A stretch of 64,000 nt of DNA from an uncultured Roseburia sp. (GCA_947062675.1 CAMSQM010000003.1:43556-107555); one strand, 5' to 3'. Numbered from the stretch's first letter, positions 53,015 through 63,540 are shown. The notes: a model not told the origin generated them from the sequence alone. Made by a program: numbers and translations.

Positions 53015-53080
53015 AAGTCCGGCAGTTTTTCACGGGATGCGGGGCAGGAGAGAACGGAAGAACAGGATGGGGGAAGAGTG

Positions 53081-53887
53081 ATGTTTAAGACAAGGCTGTT
53101 GAGCGGAATTGTGCTGGTGGCCGCCGCGCTGGGGCTGATTATTGCAGGAGGGGATGTGCTGCTGCTCGCTGCGCTGCTGGTTTCTTATGTGGGGATGTAT
53201 GAACTGTACCGGATTCTGGGGATCGGGGGAGAGCTGCCGGGAATTCTGGGATATGTCGCGGCGACGGTCTATTATGCGGGGCTGCGATTTCAGTTTTTAC
53301 CTGATTCGATGATATTTGTGCTCGGTTTTCTGATCCTGCTGATGGCGGTGTACGTGTTTACTTATCCGAAATACCGGACGGAGCAGGTGCTGGCGGCGTT
53401 TTTCGGTGTTTTTTATGTGGCGGTTATGTTATCGTTTGTGTATCAGACGCGGATGCTGTCGGCGGGGGCCTATCTGGTGTGGCTGATTTTTCTGTGTTCC
53501 TGGGGATGCGACACCTGTGCATACTGTGTGGGCGTTCTGATTGGAAAGCACAAAATGTCACCGCGGCTGAGCCCGAAAAAGTCGGTTGAAGGCGCTGTCG
53601 GCGGTGTGGCCGGCGCAGCGCTTCTGACGGTTCTCTACGGGGCGGCGCTTAAAGACAGGATAGGAATCGGGATGGGGCAGGTGTGGATGCTCGCCGTGGT
53701 CAGCGCGGCAGGTGCGCTCGTTTCCATGGTCGGGGATCTGGCAGCCTCCGCGATCAAGCGGAATTACGGGATCAAGGATTACGGAAAGCTGATACCCGGG
53801 CATGGAGGGATTCTGGACCGTTTCGACAGCGTGATTTTTACGGCGCCGCTGATTTATTTCCTGGCAGTCATGGTGCTGGCAGCATAG
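53081..53887 (+). CDS. cdsA: Phosphatidate cytidylyltransferase
   Basis: This 268-residue polytopic enzyme makes CDP-diacylglycerol for phospholipid synthesis. About seven hydrophobic segments and the C-terminal signature SAIKRNYGIKDYGKLIPGHGGILDRFDS (two halves of it around residues 228-252) identify it. The start is ATG at 53081, with a GTG one codon earlier. dxr follows after 51 nt. Confidence 0.94.
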   Translation: MFKTRLLSGIVLVAAALGLIIAGGDVLLLAALLVSYVGMYELYRILGIGGELPGILGYVAATVYYAGLRFQFLPDSMIFVLGFLILLMAVYVFTYPKYRTEQVLAAFFGVFYVAVMLSFVYQTRMLSAGAYLVWLIFLCSWGCDTCAYCVGVLIGKHKMSPRLSPKKSVEGAVGGVAGAALLTVLYGAALKDRIGIGMGQVWMLAVVSAAGALVSMVGDLAASAIKRNYGIKDYGKLIPGHGGILDRFDSVIFTAPLIYFLAVMVLAA

Positions 53888-53938
53888 AGGAACAGGAGTG
53901 CGGGGATCGCACCAGAGATCAGGAGAGGAGATAAACAA

Positions 53939-55087
53939 ATGAAAAAGATTGCAATTCTGGGTTCGACGGGGTCGATCGGGACGCAGACACTTTCGGTCGT
54001 GCGGGAACAGAAAGATATACAGGTGGTGGCACTTACGGCGGGCAGCAATATCGGGCTGCTGGAGGCACAGATGCGTGAGTTTCGTCCGGCACTGGTCTGT
54101 GTTGCGGAAGAGAAGGCGGCGGAAGAGCTTAAGGTGAGGACGGCCGACCTGCAGGTGAAAGTCGTATCGGGCATGGAAGGGCTGACTGAGGCCGCGGTGT
54201 GGCCGGAGAGCGAGATTCTGGTCACTGCGGTTGTCGGTATGATCGGGCTTCGCCCGACGATCGCGGCGATTGAGGCGGGAAAGACGATCGCCCTTGCAAA
54301 CAAGGAGACGCTTGTCACCGCGGGTCATATTATTATGCCGCTGGCGGAGAAAAAGAATGTTCCGGTTCTTCCCGTGGACAGCGAGCACAGCGCAATTTTT
54401 CAGTCCCTGCAGGGGGCGGCGGGTAATCCGGTGCACCGGATTCTGCTGACAGCCTCGGGGGGACCGTTTCGCGGATGGAAAAAGGAAGATCTGGGGAATG
54501 TTCAGGTTGAGGACGCTTTAAAGCATCCGAACTGGGCGATGGGAAAAAAGATTACGGTTGATTCCTCAACGATGGTCAATAAGGGGCTTGAGGTCATGGA
54601 AGCCAGATGGCTTTTCGGTGTGGACCCCTCACAGATACAGGTCGTCGTTCATCCCCAGAGCGTGATTCACTCGGCCGTGGAATTTGAGGACGGCGCGGTG
54701 ATCGCGCAGCTCGGGACGCCGGATATGCGTCTGCCGATTCAGTATGCGCTCTATTACCCGCAGAGGCGCAGGCTTTCCGGGAAGCGGCTGAATCTGTGTG
54801 TGCCCGGCAGCCTGACGTTTGAGGAGCCGGACATGGAGACTTTTCCGGGGCTTGCGCTTGCTTACCGGGCGCTGGAGCAGGGCGGCAGTATGCCGACTGT
54901 CTACAATGCGGCGAATGAGCGTGCGGTTGCGCTGTTTCTGGATCGTAAAATCCGCTATCCGGAGATCACAGAGCTGATCGAAGCCTGCATGGACCAGGCC
55001 GGTGTCATCCCGGAACCGGGGGTTGAGGAGATTCTCGCCGCTGAAAGGGAAGTTTACGAGTACATTCAAAGAAAGGCGTTCAGATGA
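53939..55087 (+). CDS. dxr: 1-deoxy-D-xylulose 5-phosphate reductoisomerase
   Basis: This 382-residue NADPH enzyme of the MEP isoprenoid pathway has the nucleotide site ILGSTGSIGTQTL (residues 5-17), ALANKETLVTAG (near 121), DSEHSAIFQ (metal Asp and Glu, near 147) and KITVDSSTMVNKGLEVMEA (near 204). AGGAGAGGAG precedes the ATG. It overlaps rseP by 4 bp (ATGA). Confidence 0.96.
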   Translation: MKKIAILGSTGSIGTQTLSVVREQKDIQVVALTAGSNIGLLEAQMREFRPALVCVAEEKAAEELKVRTADLQVKVVSGMEGLTEAAVWPESEILVTAVVGMIGLRPTIAAIEAGKTIALANKETLVTAGHIIMPLAEKKNVPVLPVDSEHSAIFQSLQGAAGNPVHRILLTASGGPFRGWKKEDLGNVQVEDALKHPNWAMGKKITVDSSTMVNKGLEVMEARWLFGVDPSQIQVVVHPQSVIHSAVEFEDGAVIAQLGTPDMRLPIQYALYYPQRRRLSGKRLNLCVPGSLTFEEPDMETFPGLALAYRALEQGGSMPTVYNAANERAVALFLDRKIRYPEITELIEACMDQAGVIPEPGVEEILAAEREVYEYIQRKAFR

Positions 55088-56118
55088 AAATAATTATTGC
55101 AATTGTGATCTTTAGCGTAATCATTCTTTTTCACGAGCTGGGTCATTTTCTTCTGGCGAAGGCGAACGGTATAAAGGTCAATGAATTCTGTCTGGGAATG
55201 GGGCCGACACTGTTCGGGATTACGAGGGGAGATACAAAATATTCCCTGAAGCTCTTTCCGATCGGCGGCGCCTGCATGATGGAGGGAGAGGATGAGGAGA
55301 GCACCAGCGACCGGGCATTCGGAAAGAAGTCCGTCTGGGCGAGGCTTAGCGTCGTGGTGGCAGGTCCGCTGTTTAATTTTCTCATGGCTTTTCTGTTTGC
55401 GCTGATACTGATCTTTAATGTGGGCTATGATCTTCCGGTGCTTTCCGGCGTCCAGGAAGGAATGCCCGCTGAGGCGGCCGGCATGCGGGAGGGGGACGTG
55501 ATTGTGAGGATGAACCGCAGCCGGATTCATTTTTTCCGCGAGATCAGGGCCTACACACAGTTTCATCCGGGGGAGGCCGTGGAACTCATCTATGAGCGGG
55601 ACGGTGAGCGCCATACCACCATGATCACACCGGCATACGATGAGGAGAGCGGCGCGTATCTGTATGGTTTTCTGGGCAGCGCCCAAAAGACACGGGGAAA
55701 TATTTTTCAGATCATCCGTTACAGTGCATATGAGGTGAAATACTGGATTTCCCTGACCCTGAACAGTCTGAAATCGCTTGTGACGGGCAGGGTGAGCGTC
55801 AATGAACTGAGCGGTCCGGTCGGGATCGTCGATATGATCGGTGAGGGATATGAGAGGAGTATCGTGGAAGGGTGGTTCAGCGCGTTTCTGCAGATGCTTT
55901 ACATGTCGGTCTTTCTGTCGGCCAATCTGGGGGTGATGAACCTGCTTCCGCTGCCGGCGCTTGACGGCGGGAGGATTCTGTTTATGCTTGTGGAGGTCGT
56001 GCGCGGCAGGCGGGTGAATCCGGAAAAAGAGGGAATGGTTCATTTTGTCGGGATTATGCTGCTGTTTGCACTGATGATTTTTGTGATGTTTAATGATGTG
56101 AGGAAACTTCTGCTGTAA
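55084..56118 (+). CDS. rseP: Site-2 intramembrane metalloprotease RseP
   Basis: This 344-residue membrane protease has HELGH (residues 19-23) in the first membrane helix, a PDZ domain (about 110-190), and the third zinc ligand in MNLLPLPALDGGRIL (near 285). It cleaves anti-sigma factors or signal-peptide remnants within the membrane. Start and stop overlap dxr; ispG follows after 46 nt. Confidence 0.94.
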   Translation: MKIIIAIVIFSVIILFHELGHFLLAKANGIKVNEFCLGMGPTLFGITRGDTKYSLKLFPIGGACMMEGEDEESTSDRAFGKKSVWARLSVVVAGPLFNFLMAFLFALILIFNVGYDLPVLSGVQEGMPAEAAGMREGDVIVRMNRSRIHFFREIRAYTQFHPGEAVELIYERDGERHTTMITPAYDEESGAYLYGFLGSAQKTRGNIFQIIRYSAYEVKYWISLTLNSLKSLVTGRVSVNELSGPVGIVDMIGEGYERSIVEGWFSAFLQMLYMSVFLSANLGVMNLLPLPALDGGRILFMLVEVVRGRRVNPEKEGMVHFVGIMLLFALMIFVMFNDVRKLLL

Positions 56119-56164
56119 TACAATGCTGTACACCCGATGCGGGGACGGGGGGAGGAAATACAGA

Positions 56165-57220
56165 ATGACAAAAACAGTAAAAATCGGGAACCGGGTAATC
56201 GGGGGCGGTAATCCGGTTCTGATTCAGTCGATGACGAACACAAAGACAGAAGATGTCCGGGCTACCGTGGAGCAGATCGGAAGGCTTGCCGCGGCGGGGT
56301 GCGAGATTATCCGCTGCGCGGTGCCCACGATGGAGGCGGCGGCGGCGCTCGGGGAGATAAAAAAGCAGGTAAAGCTTCCGGTCGTGGCGGATATTCATTT
56401 TGATTACCGGCTTGCAATCGCGGCGATGGAGCACGGCGCCGACAAGATTCGCATTAATCCCGGAAATATCGGTGACAGCGGGCGCCTTTCAGCGGTCGTC
56501 GCAGTCGCAAAAGAGCGTGGAATTCCGATCCGGGTCGGGGTCAACAGCGGTTCCCTGGAAAAAGAGCTGGTGGAAAAGTATCACGGTGTAACGGCGGAGG
56601 GGATTGTGGAGAGCGCCCTCGACAAGGTGCGCCGGATCGAGGATATGGACTACGATAATCTGGTTATCAGCATCAAGTCTTCCGATGTGCTGATGTGCGT
56701 CAGGGCGCATGAGCTGATCGCGGAAAAGACGAATCATCCGCTGCATGTCGGCATCACGGAGGCGGGCACGGTGCTGAGCGGAAATATTAAGTCCGCGATC
56801 GGACTGGGGCTGATTCTGCACCGGGGGATCGGGGATACGATCCGGGTATCCCTGACGGGAGATCCGCTGGAGGAGGTGAAATCCGCGAAGCTGATCCTGC
56901 GGACGCTTGGACTGCGAAAAGGCGGCATCGAGGTGGTTTCCTGTCCGACCTGCGGCCGGACGCAGATCGATCTGATCAGTCTTGCCAGCCGTGTGGAGGA
57001 TATGGTCGCCGACATTCCCCTGGATCTGAAAGTTGCCGTTATGGGCTGCGTCGTGAACGGGCCGGGGGAGGCGCGCGAGGCGGATATCGGGATTGCGGGC
57101 GGAATCGGCGAGGGGCTGCTGATAAAGCACGGGGAGATTCTGAAAAAAGTACCTGAGGCAGAGCTTCTGGAGGCACTCCGCTATGAACTTCTTCACTGGG
57201 AGGAGCAGGGAGCCGGATGA
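56165..57220 (+). CDS. ispG: 4-hydroxy-3-methylbut-2-en-1-yl diphosphate synthase
   Basis: This 351-residue iron-sulfur enzyme acts late in the MEP pathway. It has GGNPVLIQSMTNTKT at the N-terminus, DIHFDYRLA (near residue 78), and cluster cysteines in CPTCGRTQ (near 261) and GCVVNGPGEA (near 295). The start at 56165 has GGAGGAAA upstream. It overlaps polC by 4 bp. Confidence 0.95.
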   Translation: MTKTVKIGNRVIGGGNPVLIQSMTNTKTEDVRATVEQIGRLAAAGCEIIRCAVPTMEAAAALGEIKKQVKLPVVADIHFDYRLAIAAMEHGADKIRINPGNIGDSGRLSAVVAVAKERGIPIRVGVNSGSLEKELVEKYHGVTAEGIVESALDKVRRIEDMDYDNLVISIKSSDVLMCVRAHELIAEKTNHPLHVGITEAGTVLSGNIKSAIGLGLILHRGIGDTIRVSLTGDPLEEVKSAKLILRTLGLRKGGIEVVSCPTCGRTQIDLISLASRVEDMVADIPLDLKVAVMGCVVNGPGEAREADIGIAGGIGEGLLIKHGEILKKVPEAELLEALRYELLHWEEQGAG

Positions 57221-60200
57221 CAAAACATTTTTTTGAGGTTTTTCCGACGCTGAAGATCGACGGCGAAATGAAGAAGCTTCTGTCAGAGACAGAAGTGACA
57301 AAGGTGGGGATGAACCGTGAAAAAGATCATCTGCGCGTATATCTGCTCGGGACACACCTGATTCACAGGAAAAATATCTTCCGGCTTGAAGCGTCCATCC
57401 GGGAGCAGATTTTTGCGGGCAGGAAAATGGACGTGAAGGTGATTGAAAAATACAGGCTCTCCGGGCAGTATACCCCGGAGAGGCTTTTTGATCTCTACGG
57501 GGACAGTATTTTAGAGGAGCTGAAAGGTTACAGCCTGGTGGAATACAACCTGCTGCGCACCGCGAGGATGGAATTCTCTGACGACACACATCTGAAGCTG
57601 ACACTGGAAGACACAATGATCGCGAGGAGCCGCACGGATGAAATCATAGAATTTCTGGAAAAAGTCGTCTGTGAGAGGTGTGGTCTTGATCTGTCTGTGG
57701 AGCCTGTCTATGAGAAGCCGCGGGAGAGCAGACACAAAAAGGACAGTGATCTTCAGATTCAGTATGAGGTACATAATATTCTGAAACGGGTCAGTCTGCG
57801 AAGTGACGATTCCGCGGCGGAAGGCCGGGAAAGCGGAGCGGGCCCGGATGGATGGAACAAAGAGACGGAAAGAGCGTGCGGTGTCCGGAGCGCGCAGCTC
57901 GGCGGTTCCGGCAGTGCGGGCGGCAAAGATCCGGACGGAGGGTACGGTGTGCAGAACATGCAGTTGTGCGGCGCGGGCGGGAGCGGCGCGGCGGGCACTG
58001 CAAAAGCCGGATCGTCCGGCGGCGCTGGATCGTCCGGTGCCGGGAGGCTGGGGACGGCTGCTCCGGGAAGCGGTACGGTGCGGGCAGACAGCCTGCGCCG
58101 GACGGAGGGCGGAGGGCGTCAGGAAGCCGGCAGATCAAACGGCCGTGGGAAGGATGGTTTTCGCAGAAAGTCAGACAACCCGGATGTGCTCTACGGCCGT
58201 GACTTTGACGATGAGCCGGTGGCGATTGAGAAAATTGACGGAGAGATCGGGGAGGTCACGATCCGCTGCCAGGTTATGACGCTGGAAACGAGGGAAATCC
58301 GCAATGAAAAGACGATTATTATAATGACGGTCACGGATTTTACGGATTCCATCGGGATAAAGATTTTCACAAAAAGCGAATATCTGGCGGAGCTGCTGGA
58401 AGGCGGACTGAAAAAAGGCGCGTTTCTGAAGGTGAAGGGCGTCACGACAATCGACCGGTTTGACAGTGAGCTGACGCTCGGTTCCATTGTCGGGATCAGA
58501 AAAATTCCGGATTTTACGACGCCCAGGATGGATACCAGCCCGAGAAAACGTGTGGAACTGCACTGTCACACAAAGATGAGCGATATGGACGGTGTCTCCG
58601 AGGTAAAGGATATCGTGAAACGGGCCATAAAATGGGGGCATAAGGCGATCGCCATCACGGACCACGGGGATGTACAGTCATTTCCGGACGCAAACCACGC
58701 CGTTTCCCCGGATGACGACTTCAAGGTGATATACGGGGTCGAGGCGTATCTGGTGGACGATCTGAAGGATATTGTTGTGGATTCGCGCGACCAGAGCCTT
58801 GATGAGACCTGCGTGGTGTTTGATCTCGAGACGACCGGATTTTCGCCCGATCGCAACCGCATTATTGAGATCGGCGCGGTGAAGGTTGAAAACGGGAAGA
58901 TTACAGATCGTTTTTCCACGTTTGTAAATCCGCAGACGCCCATCCCCTACCACATTGAGGAGCTGACATCCATCCGGGACGATATGGTCATGGATGCGCC
59001 TGTGATCGGGGAGATTCTGCCACAGTTTCTGGAATTCTGCGGCGGGGCGGTCATGGTGGCGCACAATGCGGATTTTGACATGAGCTTTATCCGGAAAAAC
59101 TGTGAGAGGCAGGGGCTCACATATGCGCCTACAGTTGTGGATACCGTGGCGCTCGCGCGCATTCTGCTTCCGGGATTAAACCGTTTTAAGCTGGACACCG
59201 TGGCCAAGGCGCTCGGGATTGTGCTCGGCCATCATCACCGCGCAGTTGACGACGCGGCCTGTACGGCGGAGATTTTCGTGCGGTTTTTAAAGATGCTGCG
59301 CGAGCGCGGGGCGCTGACGCTTGACGCGGTCAATCAGATGGGAAAGGCGTCGCCGGAGCTGATCATGAAGCTGCCGACGTACCATGCGATCCTTCTGGCT
59401 GAAAATGATATCGGGAGAATCAATCTCTACCGCCTGATATCGCTCTCGCACCTTGAATATTTCCGGAAGCGGCCAAGGATTCCGAAGAGTGAATTTATGA
59501 AATACAGGGAGGGCCTGCTGATCGGTTCCGCGTGCGAGGCGGGAGAGCTTTTCCAGGCGCTTCTGGGCGGCAGGCCCCAGGAGGAGATTATCCGGCTGGT
59601 AAAATTTTACGATTATCTGGAAATCCAGCCGCTGGGGAATAATGCGTTTATGATTGGCAGTGACCGGGAACCGGTGGAGTCCATGGAGGATCTGATGGAG
59701 TTTAACCGGAGGATTGTAAAGCTCGGAGAGCTGTTTGACAAGCCGGTGGTCGCGACCTGCGATGTACATTTTCTGGATCCGGAGGATGAGGTATACAGGC
59801 GCATTATAATGGCCGGCAAGGGATTTAAGGACGCCGACAACCAGGCGCCGCTGTTTCTGCGCACAACGGAGGAGATGCTGGAGGAATTCGCGTATCTGGG
59901 CAGTGAGAAGGCGGAAGAAGTGGTGATTACGAATCCGAATAAGATTGCGGACATGTGCGAGCGGATTTCCCCGGTGCGTCCGGACAAGTGTCCCCCCGTC
60001 ATACCTGATTCTGACCGGATGCTGCGGGAGATCTGCCGCACGAAGGCGGTGAGCATGTACGGGGAGAAACTGCCGCCGGTTGTGCAGGAGCGGCTGGAGC
60101 GGGAGCTGAATTCCATCATTTCCAACGGTTATGCGGTGATGTACATTATCGCCCAGAAACTGGTGTGGAAGTCAAATGAGGACGGCTATCTGGTGGGTTC

Positions 60201-61884
60201 CCGCGGCTCCGTCGGCTCTTCGTTTGCGGCCACAATGTCCGGCATCACGGAGGTAAATCCGCTGCAGGCGCATTACCGCTGTGAAAACTGTCTCTACAGT
60301 GATTTTGATTCCCCGGAGGTGAAGGCGTTTTCCGGGCGTAGCGGCTGCGATATGCCGGATAAGATCTGTCCGGTCTGCGGAGAGAAGCTGGTCAAGGACG
60401 GATTTGATATTCCGTTTGAGACGTTTCTGGGATTTAAGGGGAACAAAGAGCCGGATATCGACCTGAATTTTTCCGGGGAATACCAGAGCAAGGCGCACGC
60501 CTACTGCGAGGTGATTTTTGGTTACGGGCAGACCTTCCGAGCCGGGACGATCGGCACGCTGGCCGATAAGACGGCGTTCGGATATATCAAACGCTATTTT
60601 GAGGAACGCGGCATTCACAAGAGAAATTGTGAGATCGACCGCATCGTGTCGGGCTGCGTCGGGGTGCGAAGGACGACGGGGCAGCATCCGGGCGGTATTG
60701 TCGTTCTTCCGGTCGGCGAGGAGATCAGCACGTTTACGCCGGTGCAGCATCCGGCGAACGATATGACGACGACGACGGTGACGACACATTTTGATTATCA
60801 CTCGATCGATCACAATCTGCTAAAGCTCGATATACTCGGACACGATGATCCGACGATGATCCGCATGCTTCAGGATCTGACGGGAATAGATCCGACGACG
60901 ATTCCGCTTGACGACGCGTCGGTGATGTCTCTTTTTAAAAATACGGAGGCGCTCGGGGTGGAGCCGGATGATATTCACGGGATTCCGCTCGGCTGCCTGG
61001 GAATCCCGGAGTTCGGGACAGAATTTGCCATGCAGATGGTTATGGACGCTAAGCCGCAGGAATTTTCTGACCTGATCCGGATTTCCGGGCTCTCCCACGG
61101 CACCGACGTGTGGCTTGGAAATGCGCAGACGCTGATTCAGGAGGGGAAAGCGACGATTTCCACCGCCATCTGTACGCGCGATGACATTATGATATATCTG
61201 ATCCAGATGGGGCTGGACAGTGAGCTGTCGTTCACGATTATGGAGTCCGTCCGCAAGGGCAAGGGTTTAAAGCCGGAGTGGGAGGAGGAAATGCTTTCCC
61301 ACGGCGTGCCGGACTGGTATGTGTGGTCCTGCAAAAAGATCAAATATATGTTCCCGAAAGCGCACGCGGCGGCCTATGTCATGATGGCGTGGCGCATCGC
61401 CTACTGTAAGGTGTTTTATCCGCTGGCCTATTATGCATCATATTTTTCCATCCGTGCGACGGGGTTCAGCTATGAGATTATGTGCCAGGGAAAAGAACGT
61501 CTGGAATATTTTTATAAGGATTTTACGCGGCGGAAGGATTCTCTCTCGAAAAAGGAGCTGGATACTTACCGCGATATGAAAATTGTACAGGAAATGTACG
61601 CGAGAGGCTTTGAATTTATGCCGCTCGATCTCTACCGCGCAAAGCCGGACCGCTTTCAGATTATTGACGGAAAGCTGATGCCGTCTCTCGGGACGATCGA
61701 CGGAATGGGAGACAATGCGGCGATTGCGGTCGCGGAGGCCGCAAAGGACGGAAAATTTCTGTCAAAAGATGATTTCAGGCAGAGAACGAAGGTGACAAAG
61801 ACGGTGATTGACCTGATGGGCGATATGGGGCTGCTCGGAGATATGCCGGAGTCGAATCAGCTCTCTCTGTTTGATTTTGCGTGA
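57217..61884 (+). CDS. polC: DNA polymerase III PolC with a long low-complexity insert
   Basis: This 1555-residue replicative polymerase is of Gram-positive type. An N-terminal domain (1-190) is followed by a Gly/Ser/Ala/Arg-rich linker (about 192-318), an OB fold (about 335-435), a PHP part (VELHCHTKMSDMDGVS near 447), the DEDDh 3-5 exonuclease (FDLETTGF near 536, HNADFDMSF near 617, HHRAVDDAA near 676) and the rest of PHP. The polymerase core has EPDIDLNFSGEYQ near 1083. PolC is usually about 1430-1470 residues, so the linker accounts for the extra length. It ends the pyrH-polC chain and overlaps ispG by 4 bp. Confidence 0.95.
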   Translation: MTKHFFEVFPTLKIDGEMKKLLSETEVTKVGMNREKDHLRVYLLGTHLIHRKNIFRLEASIREQIFAGRKMDVKVIEKYRLSGQYTPERLFDLYGDSILEELKGYSLVEYNLLRTARMEFSDDTHLKLTLEDTMIARSRTDEIIEFLEKVVCERCGLDLSVEPVYEKPRESRHKKDSDLQIQYEVHNILKRVSLRSDDSAAEGRESGAGPDGWNKETERACGVRSAQLGGSGSAGGKDPDGGYGVQNMQLCGAGGSGAAGTAKAGSSGGAGSSGAGRLGTAAPGSGTVRADSLRRTEGGGRQEAGRSNGRGKDGFRRKSDNPDVLYGRDFDDEPVAIEKIDGEIGEVTIRCQVMTLETREIRNEKTIIIMTVTDFTDSIGIKIFTKSEYLAELLEGGLKKGAFLKVKGVTTIDRFDSELTLGSIVGIRKIPDFTTPRMDTSPRKRVELHCHTKMSDMDGVSEVKDIVKRAIKWGHKAIAITDHGDVQSFPDANHAVSPDDDFKVIYGVEAYLVDDLKDIVVDSRDQSLDETCVVFDLETTGFSPDRNRIIEIGAVKVENGKITDRFSTFVNPQTPIPYHIEELTSIRDDMVMDAPVIGEILPQFLEFCGGAVMVAHNADFDMSFIRKNCERQGLTYAPTVVDTVALARILLPGLNRFKLDTVAKALGIVLGHHHRAVDDAACTAEIFVRFLKMLRERGALTLDAVNQMGKASPELIMKLPTYHAILLAENDIGRINLYRLISLSHLEYFRKRPRIPKSEFMKYREGLLIGSACEAGELFQALLGGRPQEEIIRLVKFYDYLEIQPLGNNAFMIGSDREPVESMEDLMEFNRRIVKLGELFDKPVVATCDVHFLDPEDEVYRRIIMAGKGFKDADNQAPLFLRTTEEMLEEFAYLGSEKAEEVVITNPNKIADMCERISPVRPDKCPPVIPDSDRMLREICRTKAVSMYGEKLPPVVQERLERELNSIISNGYAVMYIIAQKLVWKSNEDGYLVGSRGSVGSSFAATMSGITEVNPLQAHYRCENCLYSDFDSPEVKAFSGRSGCDMPDKICPVCGEKLVKDGFDIPFETFLGFKGNKEPDIDLNFSGEYQSKAHAYCEVIFGYGQTFRAGTIGTLADKTAFGYIKRYFEERGIHKRNCEIDRIVSGCVGVRRTTGQHPGGIVVLPVGEEISTFTPVQHPANDMTTTTVTTHFDYHSIDHNLLKLDILGHDDPTMIRMLQDLTGIDPTTIPLDDASVMSLFKNTEALGVEPDDIHGIPLGCLGIPEFGTEFAMQMVMDAKPQEFSDLIRISGLSHGTDVWLGNAQTLIQEGKATISTAICTRDDIMIYLIQMGLDSELSFTIMESVRKGKGLKPEWEEEMLSHGVPDWYVWSCKKIKYMFPKAHAAAYVMMAWRIAYCKVFYPLAYYASYFSIRATGFSYEIMCQGKERLEYFYKDFTRRKDSLSKKELDTYRDMKIVQEMYARGFEFMPLDLYRAKPDRFQIIDGKLMPSLGTIDGMGDNAAIAVAEAAKDGKFLSKDDFRQRTKVTKTVIDLMGDMGLLGDMPESNQLSLFDFA

Positions 61885-61955
61885 GAGGGCAAAGCGGCCG
61901 TGGGCGCGGACGGGCCGGCGGAAGGGGAAACGCGAAGGAAAGGAAGAGGAGAGAG

Positions 61956-63455
61956 ATGAGACCGGAATGTGAACAGGATTATCTTGCGGCTGTGGAGGAA
62001 ATCATTGCACAAGGACCGTACAGCGCCGACTGGGATTCACTGATGCAGGCGAAGACACCGGAGTGGTTTCTGCGGGAGAAGCTCGGCATTTTTATTCACT
62101 GGGGCATATACAGCGTCCCGGCGTTTGGCAGCGAATGGTATTCGCGGAATATGTATATACAGGGGTCGCCCGAGTATGAGCATCATATTCGGACTTACGG
62201 GCCGCATAACAGGTTCGGCTACAGGGACTTTATTCCACTGTTTACCGCGGAGCGGTTTGACCCGGATGCGTGGATGAAGCTGTTTTCGGAGGCGGGGGCG
62301 GGCTATGTGTTTCCGGTCGCCGAGCATCATGACGGATTTCAGATGTATGAGAGCAGCCTTTCGGGGTGGAACGCGAAGGAGATGGGACCGCACAGGGATA
62401 TTCTGGGGGAGCTGAAGCGGGCGGCCGGCGCGCACGGAATGCAGTTCTGCACTTCAAGCCATCGCGCCGAACACTGGTTTTTTATGAGCCACGGGAGGGA
62501 ATTTGACAGCGATATCAGGGAGCCGATGGAAAAAGGGGATTTTTACTGGCCTGCGATGCCGGAGCCGGATCACCACGACCTGCGCAGTATGCCGTACCCG
62601 GATGAGGTATTTTTAAAGGACTGGCTGGCGCGGACGGCGGAGCTTATTTTAAAATACCGACCGGAATTATTGTATTTCGACTGGTGGATCCAGCACGAGG
62701 CGTTTAAGCCGTACCTGAAAAAACTGGCGGCATTTTATTACAACTGCGGGAAAATGTGGGGGCAGGAGGTTCTGATCTGTTACAAGTATGACGCGATGAT
62801 GTCTGGGACCGGGATTGTGGAGATGGAGCGGGGCGGTTTTGCGGATGCGAAGCCGTACCCCTGGCAGACGGACACGGCGGTGGCGCGCAATTCGTGGTGT
62901 TACACAGATTCTCTGGTGTACAAGAGCAGCAGTGAGATTATCTGCACGCTGCTTGATGTCGTGAGCAAAAATGGAAACCTGCTGTTAAATATCGGTCCGA
63001 AGGCCGACGGCACGATTCCGGACGGTGACCGGCGTATTCTGGAGGATCTGGCAGCGTGGATGAAAGTGAACGGCGTGGCCGTCACCGGCGCGAAGGTCTG
63101 GAGAAAGCCGGCGGAAGGCCCGACAAAGGCGCCGGAGGGACAGTTCAGTGACCAGGCGGAGCCAGCGTACACAAAAGAGGATTATCGTTTTACCGTAAAT
63201 CACGGATGCATTTTCGCGGCCTGTCTGAAATGCCCGGAGGACGGCTGTTTCCGGATCCGCTCCCTGGCGGAGAGACGTGGTGAAATGCCGTCCGGATATC
63301 ACGGGCTGACCGGGCGGGTGGAGATTCTGGGATATCACGGCAGGGTGCGCTGGCAGGCGGACGCGGACGGACTTTCCGTGACTGCCGAAGACGGGTGGAG
63401 TGGTTCGGATGTGGATGTCCGGTTTCCGGTTGTGATTAAAATTACGATGGAGTGA
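61956..63455 (+). CDS. Alpha-L-fucosidase (GH29), cytoplasmic
   Basis: This 499-residue glycoside hydrolase has the GH29 barrel: KLGIFIHWGIYSVPAFGSEWYSRNMY (residues 36-61), FPVAEHHDGFQMYES (near 120) and LLYFDWWI (near 235), which should hold the nucleophile Asp. SKNGNLLLNIGPKADGTIP is near 338. A C-terminal beta domain follows. There is no signal peptide, so it should act on imported fuco-oligosaccharides. GAGGAGAG before 61956 fixes the start. No sugar transporter is in the window. It follows polC by 71 nt. Confidence 0.92.
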   Translation: MRPECEQDYLAAVEEIIAQGPYSADWDSLMQAKTPEWFLREKLGIFIHWGIYSVPAFGSEWYSRNMYIQGSPEYEHHIRTYGPHNRFGYRDFIPLFTAERFDPDAWMKLFSEAGAGYVFPVAEHHDGFQMYESSLSGWNAKEMGPHRDILGELKRAAGAHGMQFCTSSHRAEHWFFMSHGREFDSDIREPMEKGDFYWPAMPEPDHHDLRSMPYPDEVFLKDWLARTAELILKYRPELLYFDWWIQHEAFKPYLKKLAAFYYNCGKMWGQEVLICYKYDAMMSGTGIVEMERGGFADAKPYPWQTDTAVARNSWCYTDSLVYKSSSEIICTLLDVVSKNGNLLLNIGPKADGTIPDGDRRILEDLAAWMKVNGVAVTGAKVWRKPAEGPTKAPEGQFSDQAEPAYTKEDYRFTVNHGCIFAACLKCPEDGCFRIRSLAERRGEMPSGYHGLTGRVEILGYHGRVRWQADADGLSVTAEDGWSGSDVDVRFPVVIKITME

Positions 63456-63540
63456 AAACAGTTTCATCCGTTCGCCGGTTTCGTCCGGACAATTGCTATT
63501 ATAATAAGGAAGAAACAGGACAGGCCGGAGAAAAAATATT

